From NCBI GenBank assembly GCA_039028975.1, contig JBCCHB010000011.1, positions 90,190 to 154,189 of the forward strand: 64,000 nt of DNA, read 5' to 3'. Positions 26,628 to 35,008 of the stretch are shown here, in pieces; positions within the stretch are counted from its first letter, which is position 1; each line of letters opens with the position of its first letter. The notes under the pieces are model-generated. The model was given only the letters and a program-made list of their open reading frames with translations. It was not told where the DNA came from and made no database searches. The DNA is from JAHBNG01 sp039028975. GTDB lineage: Bacteria; Chloroflexota; Anaerolineae; Caldilineales; Caldilineaceae. A program made the translations under genes and the position numbers.

Positions 26628-28247
26628 ATGAATAATAAAATAACTTGTACACCACTCCTCGTCCCCATTTTTTCACAAGGTATCCAACATAAACCGAAAA
26701 TCTCTACTTTTGTATCTGTTTGGATTTTCAGCGTTGTTATGTTGCTGATTGCGGCCTGCACACCACCGGAGATGGCCGCTACCGCACCTGCCAGCCGCAT
26801 TGCCGAAGACGGCACCAAGAGCCTTGTGTTTGGCGAGATTTTCTGGCCCTCGGCTGGCTTTGCTATTGAAACGGATGATTCTTTCAACCTCATGGGATGG
26901 GGGATAACTGAGACCCTTGTCAAAGTCGATTTTGAGGGACAGATGGTCCCTTTCCTTGCCGAATCGTGGACCCAGACTGACGATACAACTTGGAGCTTTA
27001 CGCTACGTGAGGGCATAGCCTTCCAAAACGGTGAACCCTTCAATGCTGATGCAGTTGCGATTGCCTTCAATCACTTGCTGAACAGCGAGACGCCACCGCG
27101 TGGATTAACGCCGGAGAACATTGCGTCAATCGAGGCGGCTGATGAGCGAACCGTGGTGATCCGCACGGTTGAGCCGGATGTACTCATGCCCAACCGAATG
27201 ACTGCACCGAGCTTTGGTATTCTTGCGCCCAGCGCCTACGATAGCAGCCCAACCTCTCCATTCAGCACTGGTACTGGACCCTTTATCTTGATCCAGGAGG
27301 AGCCGGACCAAAGCGCAACGCTAGTGAAGAACGAAGACTATTGGGGTGGTGAAGTTGCCCTCGATGAAGTGCTCGTCCTCTCGGCTCCTGACGGCGACGT
27401 GCGTGCCACCATGCTGCGCACGGGCGAAATAGACATTGCGGAGAGCCTCCCGATTCCGCAAATCCCTCTATTGGAAGCTGAGTCAGCGGTTACGCTTGCA
27501 CGCCTAGCCGAGCCGCGTACCCGCACCCTCTATCTCAACAATGTAGACGGCCCAATGGCAGATGTAGAAGTCCGCCGTGCGGTGCTTCACGCAATCGACA
27601 AACAGAGCATTGTGGACGCGATTCTGGAAGGCGTTGGCGAAGTTGCGGCTGGCCCGTTTGGTCCGACAGAAGCCTGGGTTAATAAGGATGTCGCTGTCGA
27701 TACGTATGATCCAGAAAAAGCAAAGCAGATTTTAGCTGATGCAGGCTATGCCGAAGGCGACCTATCCATAGAAATCGCCACTTATCCATCGCGCTCGTCT
27801 CTCCCCCCCTCTGCCATTGCCATTCAGCAGATGCTGGGCGATGTGGGCATCACTGCCGAGGTGCGAATTGCCCCCTACAGCGCAGTCGAGCCAGATGTGC
27901 TGGCTGGCGACTTTGACATCTTCATCGTCTCGCGCGGTCACCTGCTCGACAACTATGACCCAGAAGGCTTCCTGACCGCGGATTTCTCCTGCGGCGGCGG
28001 CTATAACCTGAACCAGTACTGCAACGAAACGGTCGATAACTTGCTGGCCGAAGCACGTACTTTATCTGACAGCGAGGCGAGGTTTGACATCTACCGTCAG
28101 ATTCAGTCCATCGTCGTCGAAGAGGACGTTGCCAGCATATTCCTCAACTACACAGAGGATACTGACGGTTATCGCGCGGGCATCCTCAACTATCGGGTAC
28201 ACCCGTTGGGCTACTACACGCTCACGCCCGAGTTGGATGTAGAGTAG
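26628..28247 (+). CDS. NikA/CntA-like ABC substrate-binding lipoprotein
   Basis: 539 residues, extracellular solute-binding protein family 5. The long signal ends in lipobox IAAC (about residue 44). GITETLVKVDFEGQMVPFLAESW, TWSFTLREGIAFQNGEPFNADAVAIAF and the C-terminal QIQSIVVEEDVASIFLNY are family 5 landmarks. Among these the wording is nearer to nickel and opine-metallophore binders (NikA, CntA) than to oligopeptide binders, and the island supports a metal role. It is followed by two matching permeases but no ATPases. Two further ATG codons upstream of the signal core make the start approximate. Confidence 0.85.
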   Translation: MNNKITCTPLLVPIFSQGIQHKPKISTFVSVWIFSVVMLLIAACTPPEMAATAPASRIAEDGTKSLVFGEIFWPSAGFAIETDDSFNLMGWGITETLVKVDFEGQMVPFLAESWTQTDDTTWSFTLREGIAFQNGEPFNADAVAIAFNHLLNSETPPRGLTPENIASIEAADERTVVIRTVEPDVLMPNRMTAPSFGILAPSAYDSSPTSPFSTGTGPFILIQEEPDQSATLVKNEDYWGGEVALDEVLVLSAPDGDVRATMLRTGEIDIAESLPIPQIPLLEAESAVTLARLAEPRTRTLYLNNVDGPMADVEVRRAVLHAIDKQSIVDAILEGVGEVAAGPFGPTEAWVNKDVAVDTYDPEKAKQILADAGYAEGDLSIEIATYPSRSSLPPSAIAIQQMLGDVGITAEVRIAPYSAVEPDVLAGDFDIFIVSRGHLLDNYDPEGFLTADFSCGGGYNLNQYCNETVDNLLAEARTLSDSEARFDIYRQIQSIVVEEDVASIFLNYTEDTDGYRAGILNYRVHPLGYYTLTPELDVE

Positions 28248-28309
28248 TCGATAGTCCGAGGTCGATAGTTCCGGGGTTGGTAATCAGTTTTTTAGTCAAA
28301 CCAGACCAA

Positions 28310-28406
28310 GGACTTTGGACTCTAGACTCTAGACTCTAGACTCTAGACTCTGGACTCTAGACTCTGGACCCTGGACTATCGACTCTAGACTCTGGACCAA
28401 GGTCCT
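28310..28406. repeat. GACTCTA heptamer array, about 14 units
   Basis: RGACTCT units repeat almost perfectly with period 7 from 28310 to the start codon of the NikB-like gene at 28407. This is the longest and cleanest heptamer array in the window. Confidence 0.9.
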
Positions 28407-29354
28407 ATGACCAACCAACTCCTTCGTCGGCTTACCCTACTCCCAATTATCCTCTTTGTGGCGTCACTCGTCATCTTTCTGCTGCCTTACGCCACTGGCG
28501 TTGACCCTACTATGGCCGTGATTCGGGCCAGGGTTGGCGAGCGCGTGCTGACGGAAGAATCCATCGAGCGACTGCGTATTGAGCTAAATATGGATCGCAG
28601 CCTGCCTATCCTCTACACGCAGTGGGCAGGTCAGTTGATGCGCGGCGACATGGGGTTCTCCTACGTTAGCCGTGCTCCCGTAGGGACCATTATCGGGCGC
28701 GGCCTACGCGTAACGGGGCTGCTTTCGTCGATTGCATTGCTGTTAGCCGTCACATTGGCACTACCGCTTGGCATTTGGGCAGCCATGCGACCAGGTTCGT
28801 GGATTGACATGTTGGTAACGCTCACCTCCCAGATTGGTGTGGCCATTCCCCAATATGTGATTGCCCCGCTGCTGATCTTAGTCTTTGCCGTTTGGGCTGG
28901 CTGGTTACCGTCATCAGGCTGGCGCGGGCCGAACTTTATGATCCTGCCAGCGTTGACGTTGACCATGGGGCCGTTGCCCTATCTGACCCAGACCACCCGA
29001 GCGGCCATGCTAGACGTACTCAACTCTGATTATATTCGCACAGCACGTGGCAAAGGGCTGCCGACGGGACGAATCGTACGCCAGCACGCGTTGCGCAACG
29101 CGCTCATTCCGGTGATTACCCTAACGACAATTTGGCTAGCCGGACTGATCGGCGGCTCTGTTATTGTGGAGGTGATCTTTGCGATTCCAGGGCTAGGGCG
29201 CATTCTCTACGGTGCAGTGCTGGCAGGAGATATCCCTCTAATTCAGGCAGGATTGATGGTCATCGTCACCCTGGCAATCGTGATCAATACGCTAACCGAC
29301 CTGCTCTACATCGTCCTTAACCCTGCTTTGCGGACCAGCGCAGGGGGCGCATAG
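28407..29354 (+). CDS. NikB/DppB-like ABC permease
   Basis: 315 residues, six helices. Opens with LLRRLTLLPIILFVASLVIFLL, carries the DppB/NikB periplasmic loop (ARVGERVLTEESIERLRIELNMD) and the EAA coupling loop DYIRTARGKGLPTGRIVRQHALRNALIPVIT. It forms the importer channel with the gene two bases downstream. The start codon follows directly on the GACTCTA array and no ribosome site other than the repeat is visible. Confidence 0.93.
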   Translation: MTNQLLRRLTLLPIILFVASLVIFLLPYATGVDPTMAVIRARVGERVLTEESIERLRIELNMDRSLPILYTQWAGQLMRGDMGFSYVSRAPVGTIIGRGLRVTGLLSSIALLLAVTLALPLGIWAAMRPGSWIDMLVTLTSQIGVAIPQYVIAPLLILVFAVWAGWLPSSGWRGPNFMILPALTLTMGPLPYLTQTTRAAMLDVLNSDYIRTARGKGLPTGRIVRQHALRNALIPVITLTTIWLAGLIGGSVIVEVIFAIPGLGRILYGAVLAGDIPLIQAGLMVIVTLAIVINTLTDLLYIVLNPALRTSAGGA

Positions 29355-29356
29355 AA

Positions 29357-30262
29357 ATGACGGTGCAAACGAGCGGGCTGAAGACGCAACAGAGTGCCAC
29401 GCCAGAAGACCCTCAACAAGTTGATGCGACAGCCTTGAAGACAAAACATGTACGTTTACCCCTCGCAACGCTCATCGGCGGAAGCGTTTTGGCCCTGATC
29501 GTGATTGCGACCATATTTGCACCGTGGATCTCACCACTCGATCCCATCACTCAAGTCCTGAGCGACCGCTTGCTGCCACCAACGGCGGAACATCTACTGG
29601 GTACGGATCACTTGGGTCGCGATGTCTTTGCACGGTTGCTATATGGTGGGCGCTTCACCCTAGTACTGACGATTGTAGCTGTGCTCATTTCTGCTGGGGT
29701 GGGTACGGCACTCGGCGCACTCGCAGGCTGGATGGGTGGTTTGCTGGACGAGGTACTCATGCGTACCGTCGACCTATTGCTTGTCTTTCCCAGTATTATC
29801 ACGGCACTCGTGATTGCTGCGCTGCTGGACCCCGGCTTTGGCACCCTGCTTCTGGCCCTCACCATCGCTGGCTGGTCCCCATTCGCTCGGCTAGCCCGTG
29901 CGCTGACGCTGGATGTTAGTACCCAGCCTTACCTGGAGGCAGCGCGATCTCTCGGCGCTCCCCAAATGCGAATCATTAACCGTCATATTGGTCCCAACAT
30001 CATTGGTCCACTACTGGCAATATCCTTTTTGCGCTTTGGACACATTTTGTTGACAATTGCAGGACTCTCCTATCTGGGATTGGGCGCACAACCGCCAACG
30101 CCTGATTGGGGGGCAATGATCGCCGAAGCCTTGCCCTATATGCAGCGCGTGCCGCTACTTCTATTTGTGCCAAGTCTGGCGATTTTTCTGACGGCGCTCA
30201 GCGTCACAATTGTGGGCCAAGGGCTGATGTTGGTCTTTGATCCTAAGCAGAGAACCAGCTGA
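29357..30262 (+). CDS. NikC/DppC-like ABC permease
   Basis: 301 residues, six helices. TEHLLGTDHLGRDVFARLLYG is the DppC/NikC hallmark, and PYLEAARSLGAPQMRIINRHIGPNIIGPLL is the EAA loop that docks with the ATPases. Two bases after the NikB-like gene. The expected NikD and NikE ATPases do not follow; the next gene is a flavoprotein oxidase. The importer must use ATPases from elsewhere or be incomplete. Confidence 0.93.
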   Translation: MTVQTSGLKTQQSATPEDPQQVDATALKTKHVRLPLATLIGGSVLALIVIATIFAPWISPLDPITQVLSDRLLPPTAEHLLGTDHLGRDVFARLLYGGRFTLVLTIVAVLISAGVGTALGALAGWMGGLLDEVLMRTVDLLLVFPSIITALVIAALLDPGFGTLLLALTIAGWSPFARLARALTLDVSTQPYLEAARSLGAPQMRIINRHIGPNIIGPLLAISFLRFGHILLTIAGLSYLGLGAQPPTPDWGAMIAEALPYMQRVPLLLFVPSLAIFLTALSVTIVGQGLMLVFDPKQRTS

Positions 30263-30280
30263 ATTGAACACTTGTCGCTG

Positions 30281-30340
30281 TTATTTGTCATTTGTCACTG
30301 ACATCCGCCCACTAAGGACCAATGACTAAGGACCAAAAAT
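30281..30340. repeat. Last heptamer array of the metal island
   Basis: ATTTGTC units followed by a 14-bp unit ACTAAGGACCAATG repeated nearly twice. It contributes the AAGGA ribosome site and an alternative ATG (30322) of the following gene. No arrays of this kind are seen downstream of here. Confidence 0.7.
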
Positions 30341-30342
30341 AC

Positions 30343-31491
30343 ATGTACGAATACGCAGTTATAGGAAAAGGGATGATCGGCTCCGCAGCCGCCCGCTATT
30401 TGAGCCAGTGGTCGGACGAGGTTGTGCTGATCGGGCCGGACGAGCCGACGGGCGATTGGTCGCAGCACGATGGCGTCTTTGCCAGTCACTATGATCAGGG
30501 GCGGATTACGCGCGTTATGGATCGCTCTATAGCGTGGGGCATATGGGCCATGCGATCAATTGAAGCCTATCCAGAAATTGAAGCGCAGAGCGGCATTCGC
30601 TTTCATCACGCTTGTGGCAGCGTTTGTGTCGGCTTTACTGAAGATATGCCCAACGGATACATCAGTGGCTACGAGCGCACGGCACATCAGTTAGGCATCT
30701 TCTATGAGAAGTATACGAGCGAGGACTTTTGCCAACGCTACCCTGAATATTTCTTTGAAAAAGGGCTGGATGTGGTCTTCGAGAAGGGGCAGGCAGGCTA
30801 TATCAACCCCCGTTCGTTAGTTGAAGCCCAAGTCAAGATTACCGAGTCCCAGGGCGCAGACATTGTACGGGAGACGGTGGTTGAGATCGACAGCGGCAAC
30901 GCAAATGTCACGCTGACAACCGATGGTGGCCAAACCATTCAGGCCAAGAAAGTGCTCGTTGCGGCTGGCGCATGGACTGAATTTTTAACTGGCACAAAGC
31001 TCGGACTGATCCCAACACCGCGTACCGTAACTATGGCCGAGATCGATGCCCAGGAAGCGGAACGACTGCGCGAAATGCCGGTCATCATGTGGTATGAAGG
31101 CATGAACGATCCCGACATCGAAGGAGTCTACATCCTGCCACCAATTGAGTATCCTGATGGCAAGACCTACATCAAGCTGGGTGGTGCGCTGCGGCAGCAA
31201 GGCTATCCTCAGAGTGACACTGAACTGAGGCGCTGGTTTCACGGTGAAGGTAGCCCCATTGAAGCCAGAGCACTCGAACGAGAGTTGCGCCGGGTAATCC
31301 CTGGTCTGCGAACCATCTCTGTCCAGGCCAAGACTTGTGTTGTCACCAACCGCACCGATGAAAACATGCCTCTGATCGAGCCAATTGTAGAGGGGAAAGT
31401 GATGGTAGCTGCTGCTGGGTGTGGTTCCTCAGCCAAGTCATCGAATGAGATTGGCAGGCTGGCGGCGCTGCAGTTGATGTGGATGACCTAG
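30343..31491 (+). CDS. FAD-dependent amine oxidase, sarcosine-oxidase-like (DAO family)
   Basis: About 382 residues. The N-terminal Rossmann motif is YAVIGKGMIGSAAARYL. The C-terminus CVVTNRTDENMPLIEPI, with Cys about 332, aligns with the region that carries the covalent-FAD Cys of monomeric sarcosine oxidase (a Cys followed by T-x-x-DE), and AAAGCGSSAKSSNEIGR matches its FAD-binding end. It likely oxidises an N-methyl amino acid or a related amine. I prefer ATG 30343 (AAGGA ten bases upstream) to 30322. With the DgcA-like demethylase 296 bases downstream it could form a methylamine or betaine breakdown path. Confidence 0.85.
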   Translation: MYEYAVIGKGMIGSAAARYLSQWSDEVVLIGPDEPTGDWSQHDGVFASHYDQGRITRVMDRSIAWGIWAMRSIEAYPEIEAQSGIRFHHACGSVCVGFTEDMPNGYISGYERTAHQLGIFYEKYTSEDFCQRYPEYFFEKGLDVVFEKGQAGYINPRSLVEAQVKITESQGADIVRETVVEIDSGNANVTLTTDGGQTIQAKKVLVAAGAWTEFLTGTKLGLIPTPRTVTMAEIDAQEAERLREMPVIMWYEGMNDPDIEGVYILPPIEYPDGKTYIKLGGALRQQGYPQSDTELRRWFHGEGSPIEARALERELRRVIPGLRTISVQAKTCVVTNRTDENMPLIEPIVEGKVMVAAAGCGSSAKSSNEIGRLAALQLMWMT

Positions 31492-31643
31492 GCTTTCGTA
31501 GTCGGAATCTCCAACTGTACTGAAATGGGGTGCGTTTTAGTTTGGGGGTACAAGAGTGCGTCGCACTCGACTGGCTACATTCTCGCCCCGAAACCCAAAG
31601 GCACCCACTGAAATGCATCAAAGTGCTTTGTTTGGTCCTGACA

Positions 31644-31652
31644 TGGTATAAT
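31644..31652 (+). promoter_or_regulatory. Extended -10 promoter
   Basis: TGG followed by a perfect TATAAT (31647-31652), an extended -10. The -35 is weak (TGCTTT at 31624). It would drive the short leader frame at 31686 and the flavin oxidoreductase at 31787. Confidence 0.6.
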
Positions 31653-31685
31653 TTGGATAATATTCGTAAATGATAGTGGGAGGAA

Positions 31686-31730
31686 ATGGATATGGCTGAA
31701 TACTCGCGTCGCTGTTGCAGATATTTTTGA
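31686..31730 (+). CDS. Possible 14-residue leader peptide with Cys-Cys
   Basis: ATG 31686 follows a strong GGGAGGAA ribosome site and 34 bases separate it from the -10. It encodes MDMAEYSRRCCRYF, then stop, ending 56 bases before the oxidoreductase start. The adjacent RRCC codons recall leader peptides that sense amino-acid supply, but no alternative hairpins are obvious. A chance frame is possible. Confidence 0.35.
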   Translation: MDMAEYSRRCCRYF

Positions 31731-31786
31731 AAGTTAGGCCCTTGCTTTTGTTCTACCCTTTTTGCCTACCGCTGGAGGTAAGCTGA

Positions 31787-33829
31787 GTGCGCCCAGAAAT
31801 CAACGTTGATCCTCTTTTACAACCCCTTACCCTACGCAACGTCACCTTCCGTAACCGCATTATGAGCACCAGCCACTCGGAAGGCTTCTCCGACAAGGGG
31901 ATGCCCGCGGAGCCGCTGCAGCGCTACCACGAAGAGAAGGCACGCGGCGGCATCGGTCTAACTATGTTTGGCGGCTCCAGCAATGTTGCGCCAGATTCGC
32001 CCGATGTCTTTGGTCAGCTCAACTTTGGTACCGACGCAGTGATTCCCTATTTGCAGCAGTTTTCGCAACGGGTCCACAAACATGGCGCAGCCCTCATGGT
32101 CCAACTCACTCACTTGGGAAGGCGCGGTCAGTCCACAGTTCAGGATTGGCTACCCACCATTGCCCCATCCTCTATACGCGAAACAGTCCACCGTAGCACA
32201 CCCAAGGAGATGGATCAATACGATATTCAACGGGTAATTCGTCAGTACGGCGACGCGGCGGTGCGCTGTAAAGAGGGAGGGCTGGACGGCATAGAAACCA
32301 TGACTGGCGGCCATCTGACGGGCCAATTTCTTTCACCCATGACCAACCGTCGCACTGATGAATACGGTGGTTCGCTGGAAAATCGGCTACGCTTTATCCG
32401 AGAGGTCCATGCTGAGATAAGGCAGCGGGTTGGTGACGATTTCCTGGTCGGCATCCGCTATGTGATCGATGAAATTTCTGCGGGCTGGCTCACCCGAGAA
32501 GAAGCCCTCAAAGCGGCCCAACTGCTGGAGCAGGACGGCACTATCGACTTTTTCAACATCAACCTGGGTCGCATCGACCGCCAGCGGGGTCTCTCCGAAG
32601 AGTGTATGCCAGGCATCGAGCAGCCACTTGCCCCTTTTCTGGAAGATGTGGGTCAGTTTCGTGCCGAAATGAAGACGCCTGTCTTCCATGCCGCTCGGAT
32701 TATCCATATTGAAACCGCTCGTCGAGCGATCCAAGACGGCATCTTAGACATGGTTGCCATGACTCGCGCCCACATTGCGGATCCTCATTTGGTCAACAAA
32801 ATTATGCGAGGAGAGGAAGATCGGGTGCGCCCCTGCGTTGGCACCCAGTTCTGCCACGGGATGGCAAAGCCCCTAAGCTGCATTCATAACCCGGCTTCAG
32901 GGCGTGATGGCAAGCTGCCCCAAATCATCGAACGGGCTGCGGACTCGCGCAAGGTGGTCATCGTGGGGGGCGGCATCGCGGGCATGGAGGCAGCCCGAGT
33001 TACCGCGGAGCGGGGGCATAACGTACTCTTGTTCGAAGCAAGCAACAGACTTGGTGGGCAGGTCAACATCGCATCTCAGTTTGTGCCCCGTAGCGGTTTA
33101 CAGGGCATTGTTACCTGGCGCAGGGACGAACTACTCCATCTGAACGTGGATGTGAGGCTGAATAAACAAGCAAGTGCCGAAGATATTCTGGCAGAGAAGC
33201 CGGATGTAGTGATTATCGCCACGGGCGGAACGCCTAACATCTTCGATTTCACAGGCACAGAATATTGTCACTCGGTCTGGGATGGGCTGAATAATCCAGA
33301 TGATTATTCTGAAAGTGAGGTGTTGATCTACGATGGCATGGGGCAGCACCAAGCGCCGAGCGCAGCGGTCCACCTAGCCGAGGCGGGCGCACGCATCACC
33401 TTTGTCACCATGGATGATCGAGCCGCTGAGGAGATGGGTGGCTCTGAACGGGTTATGCACCGTAAACGCTTCCAGCAGCAGCGCATCCCCGTCCACACGG
33501 ATCTGCGGGTTGAGCGGGTTGAGCAAGTTGGTGATAAGTTACAGGGTACCTTTGTCCACGAATTGACTGATTCAACCCACCACTTTACGGCCGATCACAT
33601 TCTTATTGAGCAGGGAACCCGCCCTATCGATGAACTCTATTACGCCATGCGCGGCAATGCCTGTAACCAAGGCGTGACTGACATCACGTCCTTGCTGGCT
33701 GGAGAACCACAGCCCCAGCGAGGTGCGTGGACCAGCGGCTATGAACTGCACCGGATTGGTGATGCAGTTAGCAGCCGTTCCATTCATTCCGCCGTCTATG
33801 ATGCGCTTCGGCTTTGCCACGTACTCTAG
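31787..33829 (+). CDS. NADH:flavin oxidoreductase, DgcA/HpbB-like demethylase
   Basis: 680 residues from GTG 31787 (GGAGG upstream). An old-yellow-enzyme TIM barrel binding FMN (residues 1-340: PLTLRNVTFRNRIMSTSHSEG, MVQLTHLGRRG, FLSPMTNRRTDEYGGSLENRLRF) is followed by an Fe-S segment and an FAD/NAD-binding half (VVIVGGGIAGMEAARVTAERGHNV). The Fe-S motif is C350-V-G-T-Q-F-C356, then C365-I-H-N. The second canonical Cys is Thr, as I recall for the DgcA/stachydrine-demethylase branch, where it is Ala or similar. The enzyme probably demethylates a betaine or dimethylated amino acid; the substrate is unproven. Confidence 0.88.
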   Translation: MRPEINVDPLLQPLTLRNVTFRNRIMSTSHSEGFSDKGMPAEPLQRYHEEKARGGIGLTMFGGSSNVAPDSPDVFGQLNFGTDAVIPYLQQFSQRVHKHGAALMVQLTHLGRRGQSTVQDWLPTIAPSSIRETVHRSTPKEMDQYDIQRVIRQYGDAAVRCKEGGLDGIETMTGGHLTGQFLSPMTNRRTDEYGGSLENRLRFIREVHAEIRQRVGDDFLVGIRYVIDEISAGWLTREEALKAAQLLEQDGTIDFFNINLGRIDRQRGLSEECMPGIEQPLAPFLEDVGQFRAEMKTPVFHAARIIHIETARRAIQDGILDMVAMTRAHIADPHLVNKIMRGEEDRVRPCVGTQFCHGMAKPLSCIHNPASGRDGKLPQIIERAADSRKVVIVGGGIAGMEAARVTAERGHNVLLFEASNRLGGQVNIASQFVPRSGLQGIVTWRRDELLHLNVDVRLNKQASAEDILAEKPDVVIIATGGTPNIFDFTGTEYCHSVWDGLNNPDDYSESEVLIYDGMGQHQAPSAAVHLAEAGARITFVTMDDRAAEEMGGSERVMHRKRFQQQRIPVHTDLRVERVEQVGDKLQGTFVHELTDSTHHFTADHILIEQGTRPIDELYYAMRGNACNQGVTDITSLLAGEPQPQRGAWTSGYELHRIGDAVSSRSIHSAVYDALRLCHVL

Positions 33830-33849
33830 ATTGGGCTAAGGGGAGGCAC

Positions 33850-33867
33850 AGTGAGTTGCTCACTTTT
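33850..33867 (+). terminator. Weak hairpin terminator
   Basis: AGTGAG-TTG-CTCACT followed by TTTT, 20 bases after the oxidoreductase stop. The stem has six pairs; a short but plausible rho-independent terminator. Confidence 0.5.
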
Positions 33868-34211
33868 CAGCCAAATCAACTACGCTCGATGCTTGGTAGT
33901 AATATGAGATAATCTCAGACCGTGTCATTTCCGGGCCTGCCCTGTCCAGCCATGGGCGCAAAGCGCCAAAGGAGCCGAAGGGAAAGAGGAGGAGAAATCT
34001 GGGATTTGCAAGCTCCAGCCGTAGACCGTCTATTTTGGGTAGGGAAGGTGGCGTAATCGACCTGCTCCAAGTGAAACTCACGGATTCTTGATGTCCATCG
34101 TCCTGCAAGGACGGTCTACTTATGGCTACCAATGGTCCGTCCTAATGGTGCAAAATTTGCCATACAGTGCAACAGTGCATGAAGGTATAACTAGATGCAC
34201 AGATCGGTTGC
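33868..34211. other. Non-coding spacer with small palindromes
   Basis: No gene found between the convergent oxidoreductase and crotonase genes. Small perfect hairpins: GAGATAATCTC (33906-33916), GGCGC-AAA-GCGCC (33955-33967) and CGTCCT-GCA-AGGACG (34099-34113). A purine-rich stretch lies near 33980. Nothing else recognisable. Confidence 0.5.
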
Positions 34212-35006
34212 TCACTCCCCCTTAAAGACCGGCTGCCGCTTCTCCATAAATGCCCGCCGCCCTTCAATATAATCCTCGCTGTCATAACATTCTTTGACCA
34301 AACTGGCACAATACTCCAGATCAGTCGGACTATCGTGATCCACAATTTGGGCCACAATCTTCTTGACGGAGTTGATGGTTAGTGGTGCATTTTGGGCAAT
34401 AGAGGAACAATAATCCCGTACATACTCCTCCAGTACATTCGTCGGAACCACTCGGTTGATCAGACCCATGCCCAGCGCTTCATTGGCCGAAAAGAGTCGG
34501 GCAGTATAGAAGATCTCTTTGGCATAAGCTGGACCAACCACATCCACCAACTGCTTGAGACCGTCGTGTCCATACCCCAGCCCTAACTTGGCCGCAGGGA
34601 TGGCGAAGCGTGAATCTTCAGAGGCGATGCGCATATCGCAGTTGAGGGTGATGCCTACGCCTCCACCCACGCAGACACCTTGAATCATGGCAATGGTGGG
34701 CTTATTGACAGCACACAGGATCCTGTTTGCTCGCCCCGATTCTTGATTGTAGAATTGGACATTCTCTGCTGAGTTGCGCATCTTTTCAAACTCGGAGATA
34801 TCCGCCCCGGCCACAAATGCTTTGGTCCCAGCACCCTTGAGCACAATTACGCGGATGTCAGGATCGGCTTCAAACGCTTCGAGTACAGTCGGAACAGCCT
34901 GCCACATCTCCAGAGAGACGGCGTTGCGCTTCTCGGGTTGATTGAAGGTTAGCCAGCCGATATGATCATCTTTTTCGGCAATGATCTTCTCTGTCTTTAA
35001 ATTCAT
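34212..35006 (-). CDS. Enoyl-CoA hydratase/isomerase-family (crotonase) protein
   Basis: 264 residues. IGWLTFNQPEKRNAVSLEMW, AFVAGADISEF and GVCVGGGVGITLNCDMRIAS are the crotonase-fold and oxyanion-hole motifs. The place of the first catalytic Glu of enoyl-CoA hydratase (normally a PE in the segment after the oxyanion Gly) reads FAIPAAKLGLGYGHDGL, without Glu. The reaction is therefore probably not simple hydration. It lies two bases downstream of the CaiB/BaiF CoA-transferase on the same strand, so the two are an operon acting on one CoA-activated acid. Confidence 0.88.
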   Translation of the reverse strand: MNLKTEKIIAEKDDHIGWLTFNQPEKRNAVSLEMWQAVPTVLEAFEADPDIRVIVLKGAGTKAFVAGADISEFEKMRNSAENVQFYNQESGRANRILCAVNKPTIAMIQGVCVGGGVGITLNCDMRIASEDSRFAIPAAKLGLGYGHDGLKQLVDVVGPAYAKEIFYTARLFSANEALGMGLINRVVPTNVLEEYVRDYCSSIAQNAPLTINSVKKIVAQIVDHDSPTDLEYCASLVKECYDSEDYIEGRRAFMEKRQPVFKGE

Positions 35007-35008
35007 GA

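Noticed and set aside
28310..28406. GACTCTA array as a possible CRISPR or origin iteron cluster
   Set aside because: Units are contiguous 7-mers without spacers, and similar arrays occur in many spacers of the island. No replication gene is nearby.
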